This document shows, piece after piece, positions 25,301 to 40,700 of a DNA stretch of 64,000 nt. The stretch is taken from the NCBI RefSeq assembly GCF_000237925.1, contig NW_017386086.1, positions 248,001 through 312,000 of the forward strand. The letters run 5' to 3'. The notes below the pieces were generated by a model, which saw nothing but the letters and a program-made list of their open reading frames with translations, did not search any database and was not told where the DNA came from. The DNA comes from Schistosoma mansoni (taxonomy: Eukaryota > Platyhelminthes > Trematoda > Strigeidida > Schistosomatidae). Numbering within the stretch: the first letter of the stretch is position 1; every line of letters starts with the position of its first letter. The position numbers were made by a program, and so were the translations under genes.

Positions 25301-28300
25301 AGTTTATTTTACTTTGAAAAACAAATTATTCTCGTGTCATTTCTTACCATTTTTGTTACTGACTACTGTAAACTTGATAATATCACGGACTATTGTACCT
25401 AATATTTTATGGTTGGACAAAATTCATTAAATCTTCATTACAATATCGAATCTTATCTTATGCTCAGCATCATCTGATTTTAAATTTAACTGCAGTGGCA
25501 TACTATTATTTTTCTTCAATATGTTGATTAACGAATAAGGATAGTAGATATCTGAGAAATGATATCATCAGTTATCTTAATTACAACCATCTCACATTCC
25601 CGTGATATTCTCAATAACTAACTACTTCCCAGAGTGGAGTATCTGTTTGACAATAAGCACATTATTCTGCGAACACTATCAAAGTCTCTGTCAATTTCAT
25701 TGTTTTTCTGCAGTGGCCACATCTAGCCCAAACGCTGTTCTTATTCGAACATCTAGTTCTGGTTGCCTCACAGTTATTAATCCATCGGGTACAACTAGTG
25801 AATTATCTCATATTAACTCTGGACAACATTCACTACACGGTGCTAATGACAATTCACCACTATCTATTTCTTCAACGGCCGTGTCTAAACCAGTTCTCAC
25901 AGTAATACCAAATCCTACGGGAACACAAACAAAAATCATTCGTCCAAGTTTATCTCAATCACCTAAAGTTGGTCTTATTCCTAATAGTCAACTTCAAACA
26001 AGATCCAATGTACCAGTAACTCAACAGTATCAACCACGACCAACTATACAATCAAATCCTACACCTGTAATTTCAAAAGTCCAAAGTTTCGCACAAGGTA
26101 GTTACTTAAATGTTAACTTTTTCATTATACTGCTAATTTACTCAGGCGTAAACTTCACTGATTTTCGCGTGGTTGATAATTCTTTTTTTTTGGGGGGGTA
26201 TAAGCCAAAATCATCCGGAGGATTGACGGTAAGCACAACCTCTTCGAAAGTTAATATTGTTTTTTAGGCAGAGATCCGATGCTATTTTAAGAAATTATGA
26301 TAATTAAACTTGTTTTTGTACTCCCTAGTTATAATGAGTATAATCTCACTCCCGTTTAACTATTGTTATCATCTTTTCATTAAGTAATTTTACCGTACAA
26401 ATATCTGTTATTTGTCGCAAATATAATTGTAAAATAAATCGTAAATCACTAGTCAAGCAAATCATATCGTTAAAAATAGTTTTCCAAATAAGAATGAGGA
26501 TTTTATTCAACAGTTCGGTTGACATAAAATTAAACGGATTGGTTATTCAACTATTTCTGATATTACCATTATATAGGAAAAAATTGATACAACAGGTTTA
26601 CCGAGAGACGTTCCGTGTAAAACTAAATAGTATTATCTCAAAAAAATTGGAAAAGGGAAATACATGCAATACAGTTTATTCGAGAACACAACCAATACAG
26701 ATTTTGTTCAATTGGCAGAGGAATCTTACTGTTTAAAAAGAATGCAGGTGGTAGCTGAGTCACCACTGACTTATTTTCCGAGCGATTTCTGTCAAACTAC
26801 ATACTTTTGGAGTCGTAACGGATTTATGTATGCTAATCAACTAAAGTGGTTGAGACATGTAATGCATGTATCCCCAACCACCACCTACGTAGACGGGTGA
26901 TGCTGTCTGGCATGAGAGTACTTTGGAAAGAGAGCAGGGGCTTCAAAACCAAGACATTTGATCAGTCTCTGAAGTCATTAACAATTAGGCTGAGCCGTGC
27001 TGTTAGGTACAAATCATCTAACTGGAGTCCATGTGATTATCGTAACCAGTGGTTTGAGACTTTGAGTGACAACTCAAGATTATTCGCAATGACGCAGGTA
27101 CATTCAGTCCTTATTCCTTAGAGTTTGATTCCTGACCCCCCTGTACCTTTTTTTATTTTCCTATTCCTCATCTTTTCTATCGCTATTACTCACATTGTTA
27201 CTACTTCTACTACCGTATAATTTGTCTTGAAATAATTTTATCTCTCTGTACTAATGTGGTAAGGTAAATTGAACCTACGTACATATGTGCCCGATTCTAA
27301 GTTGCATATTACTGGCTGACTGATCTACAAGCGTTCTTCACTCTATGGATGTGTTTTATTTGCTGACTACCTCTACTTTTTCTACTCAACTGTTCAGTTG
27401 TCGACAAATAATAAGCAGTATAAAACCCTCTGAAATGACGTGAATAAAACTTAGCTATATCATAGAAGTACATCTTTTAAAATGATAACATGAATATAAC
27501 TCGATTGTACCCAGAAATACATTCGTCAACACGATGTTGGAATACAGCTATTATATATTTTAGCTTGGATGTATTGTTTCATAGCCTAATAAAAATCATT
27601 CAAGTAAGCGATTACAGTTAGAAAATAGTTACCTTAGAATGATTATTACATCTACTTTTTTTCTTTAATTCAAATTACAGGTGAATTACAAATATCTGAT
27701 AAAGACAATAACCTACCTGAAACGTCTACTACTTCCAACACTGCCACTACTACTACCTCTACTACTAGCAATAAAAAGGGTGGTGAAGTGAAATCTTCTG
27801 AAGTTCAAGCTCAAATCGTCAGCGGTCTAACTGATATAGCGAATCGTTATTTATCAACTGTAAAACATGCAATTCAATTAGCATCCAAAAGACCGGAAGC
27901 TTCTGGTTGCGTTCGAAAATATATCAAATTAAAAGATATTTTAGAACATCCAGAGGCAAATTTAAATGTATTGTCATTTGCACAACTTCCATTGATTGAA
28001 AAATTATTACATGAGATAGAACGAAATCCAATGCATTTAGTTGAAGAGCATCTTCAACGTCAAGCTAAAGCAAATGCTACAATTTCTTCTCATGGTACAT
28101 CATCGTCATCATCATCATCTACAAACACAAGTAAAACTAGTGCAATAGGTCATATGCAGTCACAAAAACAAGATAGTCAACAACAACAGTCTCAGCAGTC
28201 ACAACTTCCACGTCATCATTTGAATCAACAATCGTCTCAGTCACATTCTGTTCCAGCTTCAAATCAACAGAAGCATTCAACTGTTATTAGCCAACAGTCA

Positions 28301-31300
28301 TTAAATCATTTTCAGGGTATAAATGTTATTTCTGTTTATTTTAGTGTCATATCAGTATTATGTCATTACAAGTGAAAATAATCATAGAATTTTGCATTTT
28401 AAAAATAAATAAATGTGTTTTCATTATCATTGACTATGTGACCTTCTTTTCCACAGTATTCGATAAGCACTGATAGACCAAATAAATATACCATTGATAT
28501 AATTATTAAATGACCAATCAATTGTAAATAACTTAGTCCTTCACGAGGTCACCCACGACTCAAATAGCTCAATAATGTCGTTTTAGACTACTAAGCTGGG
28601 TAACGTGGGTTCGAACTGCATATAGAGTACTAAATCCCTTAAGATTACAGGTACACTTTACTGATGTGTGCCAACTAACATGAAACCTAGGTTGTGTTTC
28701 CTATCGACCACTTCCATTCACCTGCTATACTTTCAATGAGTATAGATGAAAAAATAAATAAACTGATTTATAGGTTTTTGCACTCAGCGTGCTATTCTTC
28801 TTATCACGATTATTTATTTTGTTAGTTTCCATTTGAAAAGTGTATCATTCAAAATTTTGTGCAGTGTCTATTTACATGAATCAACTCTGATGAATGTCGA
28901 ATTGGACGTGATAGCATAGTTTTAATGACAAAAATACTTATGTTAAATTCATTAGTTGTGAGACATAAAAAATTCAACGAATGATTGCCTTGTTTTTCGG
29001 ATACTGAATAACATGTAAATTATCCCTACTGTAAGCGAATTGGATATTTACTTTGACTAAAATGTAAAATAAAAGATATGGTATTTGGGACGTCATTTAA
29101 TTGTTATTCAATTATGGTTGCTCTGACTGAATTTCACAAAGTTTTGCGTAAATTTGCATAGAATTAGATTGAAGTTGTGGGAGTTCTATTTCCCAATTTT
29201 TTCGTATTTTTTTATGACGATATCCATCATGAACTAATATTAACTGGAGAACCACTGAAATTCAGTGAGTATCAGGGGACTGTTTTATTCTGGTCATAAA
29301 CAAATCACCAGTGTATCGTTACGATATCAGCTAGGTTATTTAGATACAAGTTCGAAAATAAAATTAGCTTATGGGAACTGAAGCAGCTTAAAGCAAGTAT
29401 TCATCGGTTTAACATTTCTTCAAAATGCCTATGGTTATTGTTAACCATATATCCTTGGAATTTCACGTTACTGGTAACAAACGTACCTTGTGTATGTGTA
29501 ACGACATATAACTTTTCACATAATTCTTTAGTGTAGATTTTTTTTCCAAAACGTTTCTTATTTCAATTCTTCATCGATAAGTAACCCTATTACATTCCAA
29601 TACATTTTTTTCGTTTTGACTATTTTTAGTCCCGACTACTAATTTAAACACACTTCTATCCCAAAATTTCGATGCTCCGAGTCCAACCGGTGTAGTAGAC
29701 ATTCAGCAACAAGGTGTTCATCCTCGGCCACCCACTCATTTCTCACCAGCTGGTATAAATCCCACTATCTCAAGCACTCAAAGTCCTGATATTTCAACCA
29801 AAACATCAACAGCTGTATCAGGACCAGTTGTGGAACATGGTCAATTGCCACATCCTAATCGTATTGCTACATCCGCTTCTCTGCTTGGATCATCTACCCA
29901 AAGTAATACTGAACCAACAGGATTTTATGCTAGTTTACAGTTATTAGCTACAGAATTCGAGAGGATATCTGACCGTATGTTACAAGATCAGGCTTATTCT
30001 CGTCGAATTTTCAGAGCGATTCATGAAGTCAGTAGTTCCATTAATATGTTTTACAAATATTTATCTTTTATTTATACTTTATATCATATTTGAAGCAGTA
30101 TTCAAATAAAAGCTTATATTCTGGAAATGTATAAAGAATAACTTCAATGTGAAGTTTTAGATATTAAATTTGTAGTAACCGGTGTCTAAACTGTCTCTTT
30201 TTATGTCAAATATTTAACATGTAACATTAGCATATCATATTGCTCTATGGGTCATTTAATCGTTTTTATAGAGATTTGAATCTGCTTAGAAATAGATTTT
30301 TATTTTCATTCTTGCGCTCTTAATTACAGTACTTCTCCATTTTGCAAATCATACTTTTTGGTTAATGATGTAGGATGTCTGTGTGTTATGAACTTTTTTA
30401 TCACTACCCAGCTACTCTTACTGCTTAGTATTCTTGGATACTACTTCACTTGACAAGTCTCCGTATAGTGTTCTGTGTTGATCATCAATAATAAGCATGT
30501 TTTTTTCTTTTATTATTATTACGTGTTAATTATTCTCAATTTTCCTCCGATCTTTTCTTCTATAAATAAAATAATAGATTTCATTGGAGACGAAATCGTT
30601 CAGAGAAAGCATTGGATTTTGTCTACCTCAAGATACGGATCAATTTGTTAGAGAAAATAATAAATGTACCCTAACAACTGTTGATGATTATTCCAATAAA
30701 ACAAATCCATTAATTACGTCAAATTTAACCGGTAACAATGATAATAATGATACTGTTTTGAATTCATTAAAGCGTAAACATTCTTGTGACGATGATGATA
30801 GTAACAATATCAGTCAACCAAATACCACTGGGTTAAATTCCTTTGTGAAATCTAATGAGCAAATAGATGAACCAATAATTAGTAATACTGTATCATTGTC
30901 CCCGTCGTCTTCATCTTCATCAGCTAATGAATATGAACCAAAAGCGAAGAGAGTATGTGTTAGTTCAGTATCTGGAAATGATAAAAATGAAAAATCCGAT
31001 TCACATATACAACATCCGGCATCGATTAATACTACTACTACTAATAATAATGCGGATGAATTACAAACACCCACACTCTTAACTGATAAGGATGGTGCTG
31101 GTGTTTTCTTACCTACATTGTCTTCACCGTTATCGTCGTCTGTAATTAAGACTGACCATCAGGTAAGTGATGTATAGTACCTATGTGAGTGTATATTTAG
31201 TTAACGTTACGTTTGCTTATGTTAGTGGGAAGAAGATTATAAGGAATCAAGTCATATATTCAATTGGATCATTTTAAATATTTGTTTTTGCTATGATAAA

Positions 31301-34120
31301 GAATTAAAGCATTTATATTATAAAATTATTCGTAACTGAAAATTAACGACTCTGAAAAGCAGTATGAATGAAATCAAGTTAAGCCGATGTTTTCATTCTA
31401 ATATTTTTGGTATAGTGATAATAAGAATAACCACCTTAATTAACTAGTCACAAATCTATCTGGTTAGTGTACTTTAAAATAGCTTTGATTGTATTTGTGA
31501 CCAACATCTTCAAGGCCTAATTCATGTTAAAGCTAGTTTTTCGGTTATTCTACATATCTTATATCGGTTGATCAAGAAATCTAACCCCATTTTACTATAC
31601 AAATTTAGCATTTCATTGAAGTTATTGTTAGTTAATACACGATTATATATTGTCTACACAATGTAACCGAATCTCTGGTTGGATTGTTAGTGGTTATTTA
31701 GCTTTCACTTTGTTCACAGAAGGCCCTTTGGAACTCCTTTAGTTAATAGAAGTTGTGATTGATATTTTTAAGTAGTTTCTATCGGACCAATGGTTTTGGA
31801 TTGTGTAAGGTACAGATTAATGAGCTATGTACCAAACTTGACCATTATATTTATGTATACTCTAAAATTCTGAAACAACTTGTAACATTTGGTATATGTA
31901 CAAAGTTTATCAGGTTTTATTGAAAAATAAAATTTCTTAGGCGATTAGAGTTTGTTGATTACATTATTACATACTCTTTTTGTCATCTTTCTGTATCTAT
32001 ATGATAAGTAGAATGTTATAACTTAAACAAACGTATTACTGTAATAGGTTTGTGCAGATTGTTGAACTTTCATAGATTAAGTCACACATTCTTCGTAGTT
32101 AGAGAGCCATCAAAAACCAGGAACTACTGAACAGCTATTTCTCTCTAGTATGGGACTCCCCAATGGTCTGTGGAATTTCGCAGTTGCTTACAAGACCGAA
32201 GGTCTTGAATTCGATTTCTGGTGAAGTCGTGGATGTACGCCGCTGACGCGTTCCATACTATGTTGAAACTGCTGTTTATTATTTCTTGGTTTTAATAGTT
32301 GTCTAAGTAAGACCAGTGTGTGATCCAATCTATGATTATTTCATTTTACGTTCATTGTATCACATTTATGTGAGAGTATTACTGCACATTTTAATCAGGA
32401 AATTAAGTTCACCTCTAAAAGAAATATTTTGATGATATACTCAGTCTGTTCATCGTGTCACAAAAAAAATCAAATGATCTTGATTATTATTATTTCATCT
32501 ATTATTTTGTCACATTAAAGTGAACTCACTTCTTACCTCTTCTCATAATACAGTTCACAATACGTAGCTGAATTATTTTCGTGTGCTTACTGCATCACAA
32601 TATCATCTTATTGTTATGTAGTTGTAATTTTTTCATTTATAACTTTTAATATTCATATTTAAAAAATCTAAGTATCATTGTTATGAGTTCTGCTTTTTTT
32701 CCCATCAAATAAACATATTTCATTATTGATTTCATAATTTACTGTGGTTGTTGTTTTCCGTACATTTTTTTTCTACAAGGGGTTAATTGGTTCATCCGGT
32801 AAGTCAGAAACAGTTGTTTTTTAATAAAAGGAAATTATATTCAGATGTTCATATGCATTGCTTACTATACGCGTTACTGTAGTGGGAAACTGCTGTTAAC
32901 TGCTTGTCAGCAAATTTATTTCCATAAGGTTCGATATGGTGTGATGTGTGCTACTGATGTCGACAGATATGAGTAGTACGTACCATCAATCAAAAGTGAA
33001 ATACGTGGTAGCAGAAGGTTAATAAGATCGAAGAAAAGAGAACGAGAACAGAGAATAATTGCTGTGGAAATGAAGGATTAGTGAAGTTTGACATTTGCAA
33101 AAAGAATAGTCAAGTTTGAGACAATTGATGGATATTTTGCAAATTAAGTATTTTCTATATGATTCTCAGACTTCACTAAGATGCCCTGTAATTTTGTGTT
33201 CAATACATACGATTGTCCCGGCCTGTGTTCTCGTTCACCGCAATAGAATAAATCTGTTTTTACTCTTTGATTTTTTCTTAATATTAAGATTGTTACTTAT
33301 TGTTTATTAATTATGTACTGATCGTCACTGGGTATATCGTTTTTTGTCTCTCTTCGTGTTATTCTGTGATGTGTAACAGCTTGGTTATCTATTTTAATGG
33401 TTGTTTGAAGTTTCGCATTATTCAGTTCATTTCCTTGTTAATTACTTAAACTAACTAATCAATAGTTTTACACTTTCCTATCAAGCATTATCATAAGCAG
33501 AGATGGATAGTGGCTAGCAGTGGACTGACCAGTTGCAGTCCTAACACATCTATGGGAAGATTCAAACAAACAATACTAAAGCATTATCATAGTTTATGCG
33601 CTAATTTTACTCCTTAAACATTTTGATATTATGATTATTAAGTAGCATTCAGTTTATGGGTCACAATTCTCCCCTATCACTTTCTTTATATATTCAATGT
33701 TGAAAAAAGCACATTGAACTGGGGATATAATGTCTAAACGGGAGAAATGTAGCATATAAATAAAAATGACAATTATCAGACAGAAAACAACTAAATTCAT
33801 AGCAGTGAATTATTCAGAAATGATACACTAATTAAGGATAAATTTTATCATCGTTTAACAATTGTAAGAAAATATTTATTCACACCTAAATTCAGTTCAA
33901 TAACTGAAATTTTTCTGTTATTATAATTTCATATGTTAAAATCTAATGGATCTAAGTGAATTGCTAGATGATTTTCACTATAAATTGACTGTTGAATGAC
34001 TATTTCAAAATAGGATTATCTCTCCTTTGAACATGACCCATATGATTTTAGAGATAGGACACTCGAATTTTGTAATGAATGCTTTAAATTTTCGCATAGG
34101 TAAACTCTCTATCTATCCAA

Positions 34121-34159
<39 letters not shown>

Positions 34160-34650
34160 CTGGCTTGATTCAGACGAAGGTATGCAGATATGTAATCCAC
34201 TTACTCATAGTAAGCTAACTGACACTTGCATTTCTCACTTATTATATGTTTTTTCAACAATATTTAATCAGTGTTGGATTATCGAACATGTCATCTCTAG
34301 ATCTTCAATACATCAATAAAATTATCTTCAAACGCTAGAATTACCTTAGCCCCCTTCTTCTTAGTATATAATAATCGATATTATTTGTGTAAAACATTTA
34401 ACTTATAAATTTTCCTCTGATCCTAATTGTTACTTAATTTCCGTCTATTTATTTTAAATAAATGTCCATTTATATCAGATAGAAAATATGGTAAGTTAAA
34501 TAGTTAAATTTGATTAGTTCTTTGCTATAATTTCTTCTTTGCTCGAAGATTTCGAATTAATTTATGTGTTACTTCGTTCATCAAATATTATTGTGAATGG
34601 ATTACAATTGTATTAATTTATTTGCCTATTATTACCGAATCTTTCACAAC

Positions 34651-34701
<51 letters not shown>

Positions 34702-37700
34702 TTGCATATGAATTTACTCGTCTATTTCTCTTTTGATTATATTCACATTTCATTGATAACACCTTTTCTTGATTATTAATTTCTCACTATACCATTAAAT
34801 CTCTGGGCTACACACAATTCGCACTGTTTTCTTTTTAATAACCAAGACACAAATGTATGTATGACAAAACATTTTTGTTCAAACACTTAGTTTGATGTTT
34901 ACTTGAGAAATTTATTCCTTGAGTGTCTTTTTCCCTCACAAATTGGTAACTGGATTGTGCGGTTTTGTTCTCCTCACCCCTCTCCAAAGTTGTACTTTGG
35001 TGGTATTAAAATGCTTTGTTTTGTTTAAATGTTCGATATATCAGGATCCTGTTGTATTTATTTTTTTTTATAAAAAACTACTTTTTACATAGGAAAAATC
35101 TTTCAGTTAGCTCATTTTCGTTACTACACAAATGTTAACTTTTTAGTACAGTCAATAAATTCATATAAATTATCAATCACAGATCTATTTCATTATGTTA
35201 ATAGACACAAGTTAATGAAGCAAAGTTAATAGGATATTGTGTTATGTATAAATAGTAAATTGACCTATGAAATTCAACACGGTATACATAAAGCTCTTTT
35301 ATTATAAGAAATAGTTTTCTGGAGAAAGGTGTGAGATACAGAAACTAATGTAATTGCTAACGGTTTATGCTTCTGATATTGTAAAATATTTCACTGATGC
35401 ATAAATACTTTCGAACAATTTATAAATGGAAACGGAATGTTCTGAAGTCATAAAAAGTCTAACAATTGAACTGCTTTGTTTCTTAAATAGGAATAATATA
35501 TTTGTAAAATCTCAACGAATGAATTCCTTGAAAAAGCTTGGACCAGATTGCCAGGCGAAACGTTGGATTTACTTCAAATTCATTCGTTGAGATTTTACAA
35601 ATATATTATTCCTATTTAATGTCTTACATCAACTCGGCGCTCAAATACTGTGAAACTATTCGCTCTAAATTAGACGAAAGTTCTTATGTACTTTGTTTCT
35701 TATCTAATTAAATTGAATTGGATTATACTCACAAGTGCTTTAATGTACTATTATCTTCATTAACTCTTTTAACTATGTTCCATAACTTAAAAATTCTATT
35801 TGTATATGTACAACTGTAAAAATAATTTGATTTTGAATAAAATTAGTTTTGTTCTCTAAAACTGTAAAATTGGACAGTATATGCATAAACTATGATTAAT
35901 TCGTTAGTTGCTTTCATCTGTAGATTTACTGTCATTTTGAGAATTCATGTTTCACTGTTTTTTTCCTTGTTTATGCTTCCTCCTGCTCTCCCCCACACAC
36001 ACTTTAACTGAGACTATTTCATTGTTCAAAGTAATAGGAAAACAGGTTGAATATTTACCTGAAGTTAACTTTTTTATCACTAGTCTGTATTCATATTTAC
36101 AATTTTGATATCAATCAGACGTTGGATGTATTCATTACTGTAAATATAATTCAATTATTTATTTGTTCGTTTGTTTGCTCATTTTATAGAGAAATTGTTT
36201 TTACGAACAGATATAGTGTATAATCCAGAATCTGATCCATTGGAAGAATTTCCTACAGATCAATTAAATCGATTGAATCCGAAAATTCTCATTGAAATAT
36301 CTAAATTACAAGCAATAAATATTCAAGTTGAAGGCAATTCACACCCCCCATGTATTGATGATATGGAAAGTTACGCTACATGTTTAGATGCTGGTGAATG
36401 GAATACAAGTTGTCATTTAAAATTAACTTATTTAGATAAGGTAATTTGCATGTTGAGAATTTTCTAATGTGATTTCATATGTTTGTTTTTTATTGCAAAA
36501 ATATGTTCGTGTTATAAGTGATTTTATCTCTTTAAGATTTTCGAATATTTTTGTTATGATAGAGGAATATTGTGTATATATGACTATATTTGAATAGTTG
36601 ACCAAAATAATTTGAAGTATATTTAAATGGACAGTACTTATTAAAATTGAATTAATAAGTGAATGGTTCAAAGCTCCTGAATGAGTGAACATTAGATGAA
36701 ACAATAATCGGTCAGTCAGTCAGCTACAACGTACGACCAGACACAAATATGTATCGGTCCAACTTGCCACACCTCATTAGCGAAGCAAGATGAACAACGA
36801 ATTCATAGAAGTAGTTATTTCTCTTTTCAGTAGTGTGACATACATCTGTTTATAGAGTTTTTAAGAAACTGTAAATGATATATTCTTACCCTTTTAAGGT
36901 ATCCAATTCCATTTTTCTATCTATATCATGTAATTCGTTTAATTCACTATTCTACTTTTGACTCTGTTTTGTTTTCCTAAAATAAAGCTTCAAATGAATA
37001 AACAGAGACTAATTGTTGTGCAACTCTGAATTTTTCAGAATCGATAACAATGGCGTAGGAGTATACACCCTCTGTTTTCCCTTAAACTATGGGAATAAAA
37101 TTGCTTCATATCTTTCTTCCTTCCTGTACTATATCCTTATATACAATCTTTCTTTTATATATTACCACCATTAAATTAAATACTATGAATTTGTTCATCT
37201 TGTGCTAATGGGCTATGGCGACTTGGACCAATGTATATATGTGCCTAGTCCAACGTTGTAGCTGACTGACTGGATGAACTCTGAATTTTACTGTGTGATT
37301 ATTCGAAAAGAATTCTTTAAGCAACTGTCACAGGTTTTTAGAATCAATGTCATTCCTGGATGCTGACCAACAAACTTTCTTTTATAAACACAATAACTCT
37401 ATCGTAGTGTTATCAATACTCTACAACTTCAGTTTTCACTTTCCTCTTTAATTAGACTTTGGCTTGGTTTGCAAAAAGACTAAACATAGATTGACTTTTA
37501 TGCAGTGAAAACCATGAAGCACTGGGCAGCTTCTACGTGTTAGTATTTGTTCAATAGTCACTGATTTTAAGAAGAAATCCCCAGAGCTGTAGCGAGAGGC
37601 CATGACCAATGGAGTTCAATAAGACCAATAGGAAAACAGTTACCTAGCAACACCATTGAAAAATGTTTGAAAAATTAGCCGCGAACTGAATAAAGTTATG

Positions 37701-40700
37701 CTTATTAACTGTTGGATCTCCACCTCTGTAGTGTAAATAATTAATTCCTCGTAAGGATCTCTGGAGGCCATATGTTCGACCCCTGGTGGGGTCGCTGATC
37801 TGGACTAGTCGGCAATTCCATATTAGGATGAAATAGCTATCCAGTACTTCTTTATCCTTAATAGTTGTTATTCTATGATGTGAACTACGAAATTCAATAA
37901 TATCTCAAAACTCACTATTTAGTGAGTATATATAACTTTAAAACAGTAATGATAATAAATTCACTTAGTATTGTTTGTTTGTTTCACCCCATCGCACAAG
38001 CAAGTGGCTATCAGGACTCAGTGGCCGAGTGGATAACGCGATGGCGTTTGAAGCGAGGGTACTGGGTTCGAGTCCCAGAGTGAACATTAACTCTGAGATG
38101 CAGGCACATCCAGCTGACGAATCTCAAATAGGACGAAACGCGCGTCCTGGATTCCACTGCTAGCCACTGTCCATCTTTGCTTATCAAGTAATGATAATAT
38201 TTTGTTTATTTTCATATACAATTAAAAATATTGTCAAGTATATTATGTATTGCCTTTTCATTACCAACCACAATTGTATTCAGGCATGTTATTTACCATG
38301 TAAATTGCCAGAATTCTATATTCGATTAACTCCAGACTATTTACAAACTGGTCAATTAAACTGGTATTATTTACCAAAATTGAAATTTCTATCTTTATTA
38401 AACAATTCAATTAAAGATAATGTAAATCATTTGGAAAATTCTGAACGATATTTAAATTTATATTATGATGAATTAAATAAACAATTTGATCGAATGAAAC
38501 AATTAACAGATCATCGAAAGAGTTTAGTAAAAATTGGTAAGACATGGGTAAGTGTAAATTCGTTTCTTGTTGTTTTGTTTTGCCCTATTGCACTGGGTAG
38601 TGGTGCTAGATTATTGGTTATGTAACTACTTCTTTTCACAGTTAATAATTGTTTGATTTTAATGCTCATTCATTGTTGATAGTAATGAAAACCACGTAGG
38701 TCGATAATTCTAATGGAAGTCATACAGTCTATGCGTTAGACTCGCCGGAATAACGTACCCGACTTTGAATAAAGTCAAAAGACTATTGAGTTCTCGGAAC
38801 ACTTATTTATAAATACATATATTAATAAATGGTTCCATGATAATAATTAGCTCTCATTCGAGTTAATTAACTGAACAATGGCAGTCGATTCTCAACTCAG
38901 ACAAGCTCAATAGTGACTAGTTCAATGTGATCAGACTAATAAGATACATATTGTTTATTCAAAGAGCAGTTGGTTTACGATTAGCCAAAGAAATTCAGGA
39001 AAAGAGATCAAAGGAAATAAATTTGTTACTCATGAGTAGTATAGTTATGATATGCAAATGTCACGTGTGAATGGTTTTTAGATTATTCACTTTTATATTC
39101 TGTATTCGAAAAAATCTTATGGAACTAATATAGTGAACTGTATGTTTACTTACCTGTATTGATGATCTCAATACTCAACTTCTTATTTATTGAATAATAG
39201 AATTGTTATGTAACATCCTGCCCTATAAATCTGAATATGATTAGTAAGGTGTGATAATATTGTGTGATTTTGTTGATAGATTTACATACATCGTAACTTG
39301 GATGTAACTACAGGGAAGATGAACTTTTGAACAAAATCTGTTCATAACTTATTCCACTGTTGTCTCTACAACTTACATGAACATTTGAAGATTGAATTAT
39401 CATCTATTTTAATATACATTTCTACTTATATATTTATTTAAACACATAAACATTGGTACAAGGAGGCACCAAACAGATATGAGCCACACAAATCGTTCGA
39501 TTTGCGTGAGGGCTGGAACACTTTCAGGGCGTCCAAACCGAAGCAGGTGGTTTTCTTAGGGGGCCACACCCGGAGCCTTTGACCTAAAGGTCTAATTCAC
39601 AAGGCAGTGGAGCAACGTCAGGAGATGCAGTCCCATGGTAGCCGGTGACCAACAATAGGCTCACACAGCATTTGTTCCCTTAGGATTCTTTATCCCATGT
39701 GCACCATTGGTCTGGAATCAGGGCTTTCTAACTCCCCTAGTCGGATCATTCATATCCACCAACCCGGTTAAAGCGCTGAACATCTGCTTTTTGTTCTCTC
39801 AATTAGGTAAACAGCATCCCCGTCGCGAGAAGGTGGTGAGTAGGACTTCCCTGACAGTAGCTGTATACGCGTGGCCATGTGAGAGCATTTCGAGAGAGAG
39901 AGCTGACCCTCCCCACCCTCGACCGTACCAGGGCATTTTTGCATATTTTTTACGTTAGACATAAAAGTATCTGTCATGCTGTCTTAAAATAAGACTGAGT
40001 CCTTTTGTTAAAACCTTTTAAAAATACATTGTTTCCTAAAAATGGATTTTGTGAATTTTCAAACTGCGCGCCTACAGCTGAATTTGACTCGGTGAAACCT
40101 ATATTCCTGATTGCTAATTCTAATGTACATCCTGAATAATTCTATTAGCATCAATGCATTTTTCTTAATTTCAAAATCTGTTGGAGTGGCAATAACACTG
40201 ATGCTTTCTTTGTGTGTTTTCAGTAGTTCGAGGTTGGGTTAAGAATTATTTGGGTGGGACCTGTACAAGTTCCGTTGAAGATTGTGCTGCGTTGTATTCA
40301 CTAATGAATTCTGTTATTCTAAATTACATAGCTAGCTACAGTCAAATCATAACCAATACTAATTTTTCCGTTATGACATTAATAATATTTAAGAACATGT
40401 ATGGAGCTTAATCTCCAGTCAATTAGATTTTATTATAATCATATTGCTTAGATTTAAATTCTATTTTTTACCACTTCTTAACTACATAATTTAATAGGGA
40501 GAGAAGGATAAATTTCCAAATTAGAGTTTATGACGTTTCGTGACTCAGTGTAAGCCGCTTCTTCAGAGAATAACAAACCAAATTAACATTAATCCAAGTT
40601 TAAATAGTACTATTTAAATACTATTTATGTTTATATAATTGATTAATTATAAATGTTGACAATTTATCAGAGTTTAAACATTAAATTTTTTTCTATTTGA

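Larger units (their letters stand above)
31163..36191. other. MED15 intron 10
   Basis: A 5-kb AT-rich intron holding a worn SINE at 32140-32290, a hammerhead-SINE junction fragment at 33495-33582, CT/TA runs near 34128-34160, a (TA)n run at 34654-34698 and a perfect hairpin at 35483-35619. An unrecognised small exon could be hidden here. Confidence 0.45.

Noticed and set aside
26098-26267. Extension of MED15 exon 7 through the continuing open frame
   Set aside because: Translated sequence turns into hydrophobic intron-like residues, and the next exon joins in phase from the donor at 26098.
40223-40411. MED15 last exon beginning at the acceptor gttttcag
   Set aside because: In phase with the TGG donor it gives an immediate TAG. 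With the alternative donor it yields a long tail without family resemblance.
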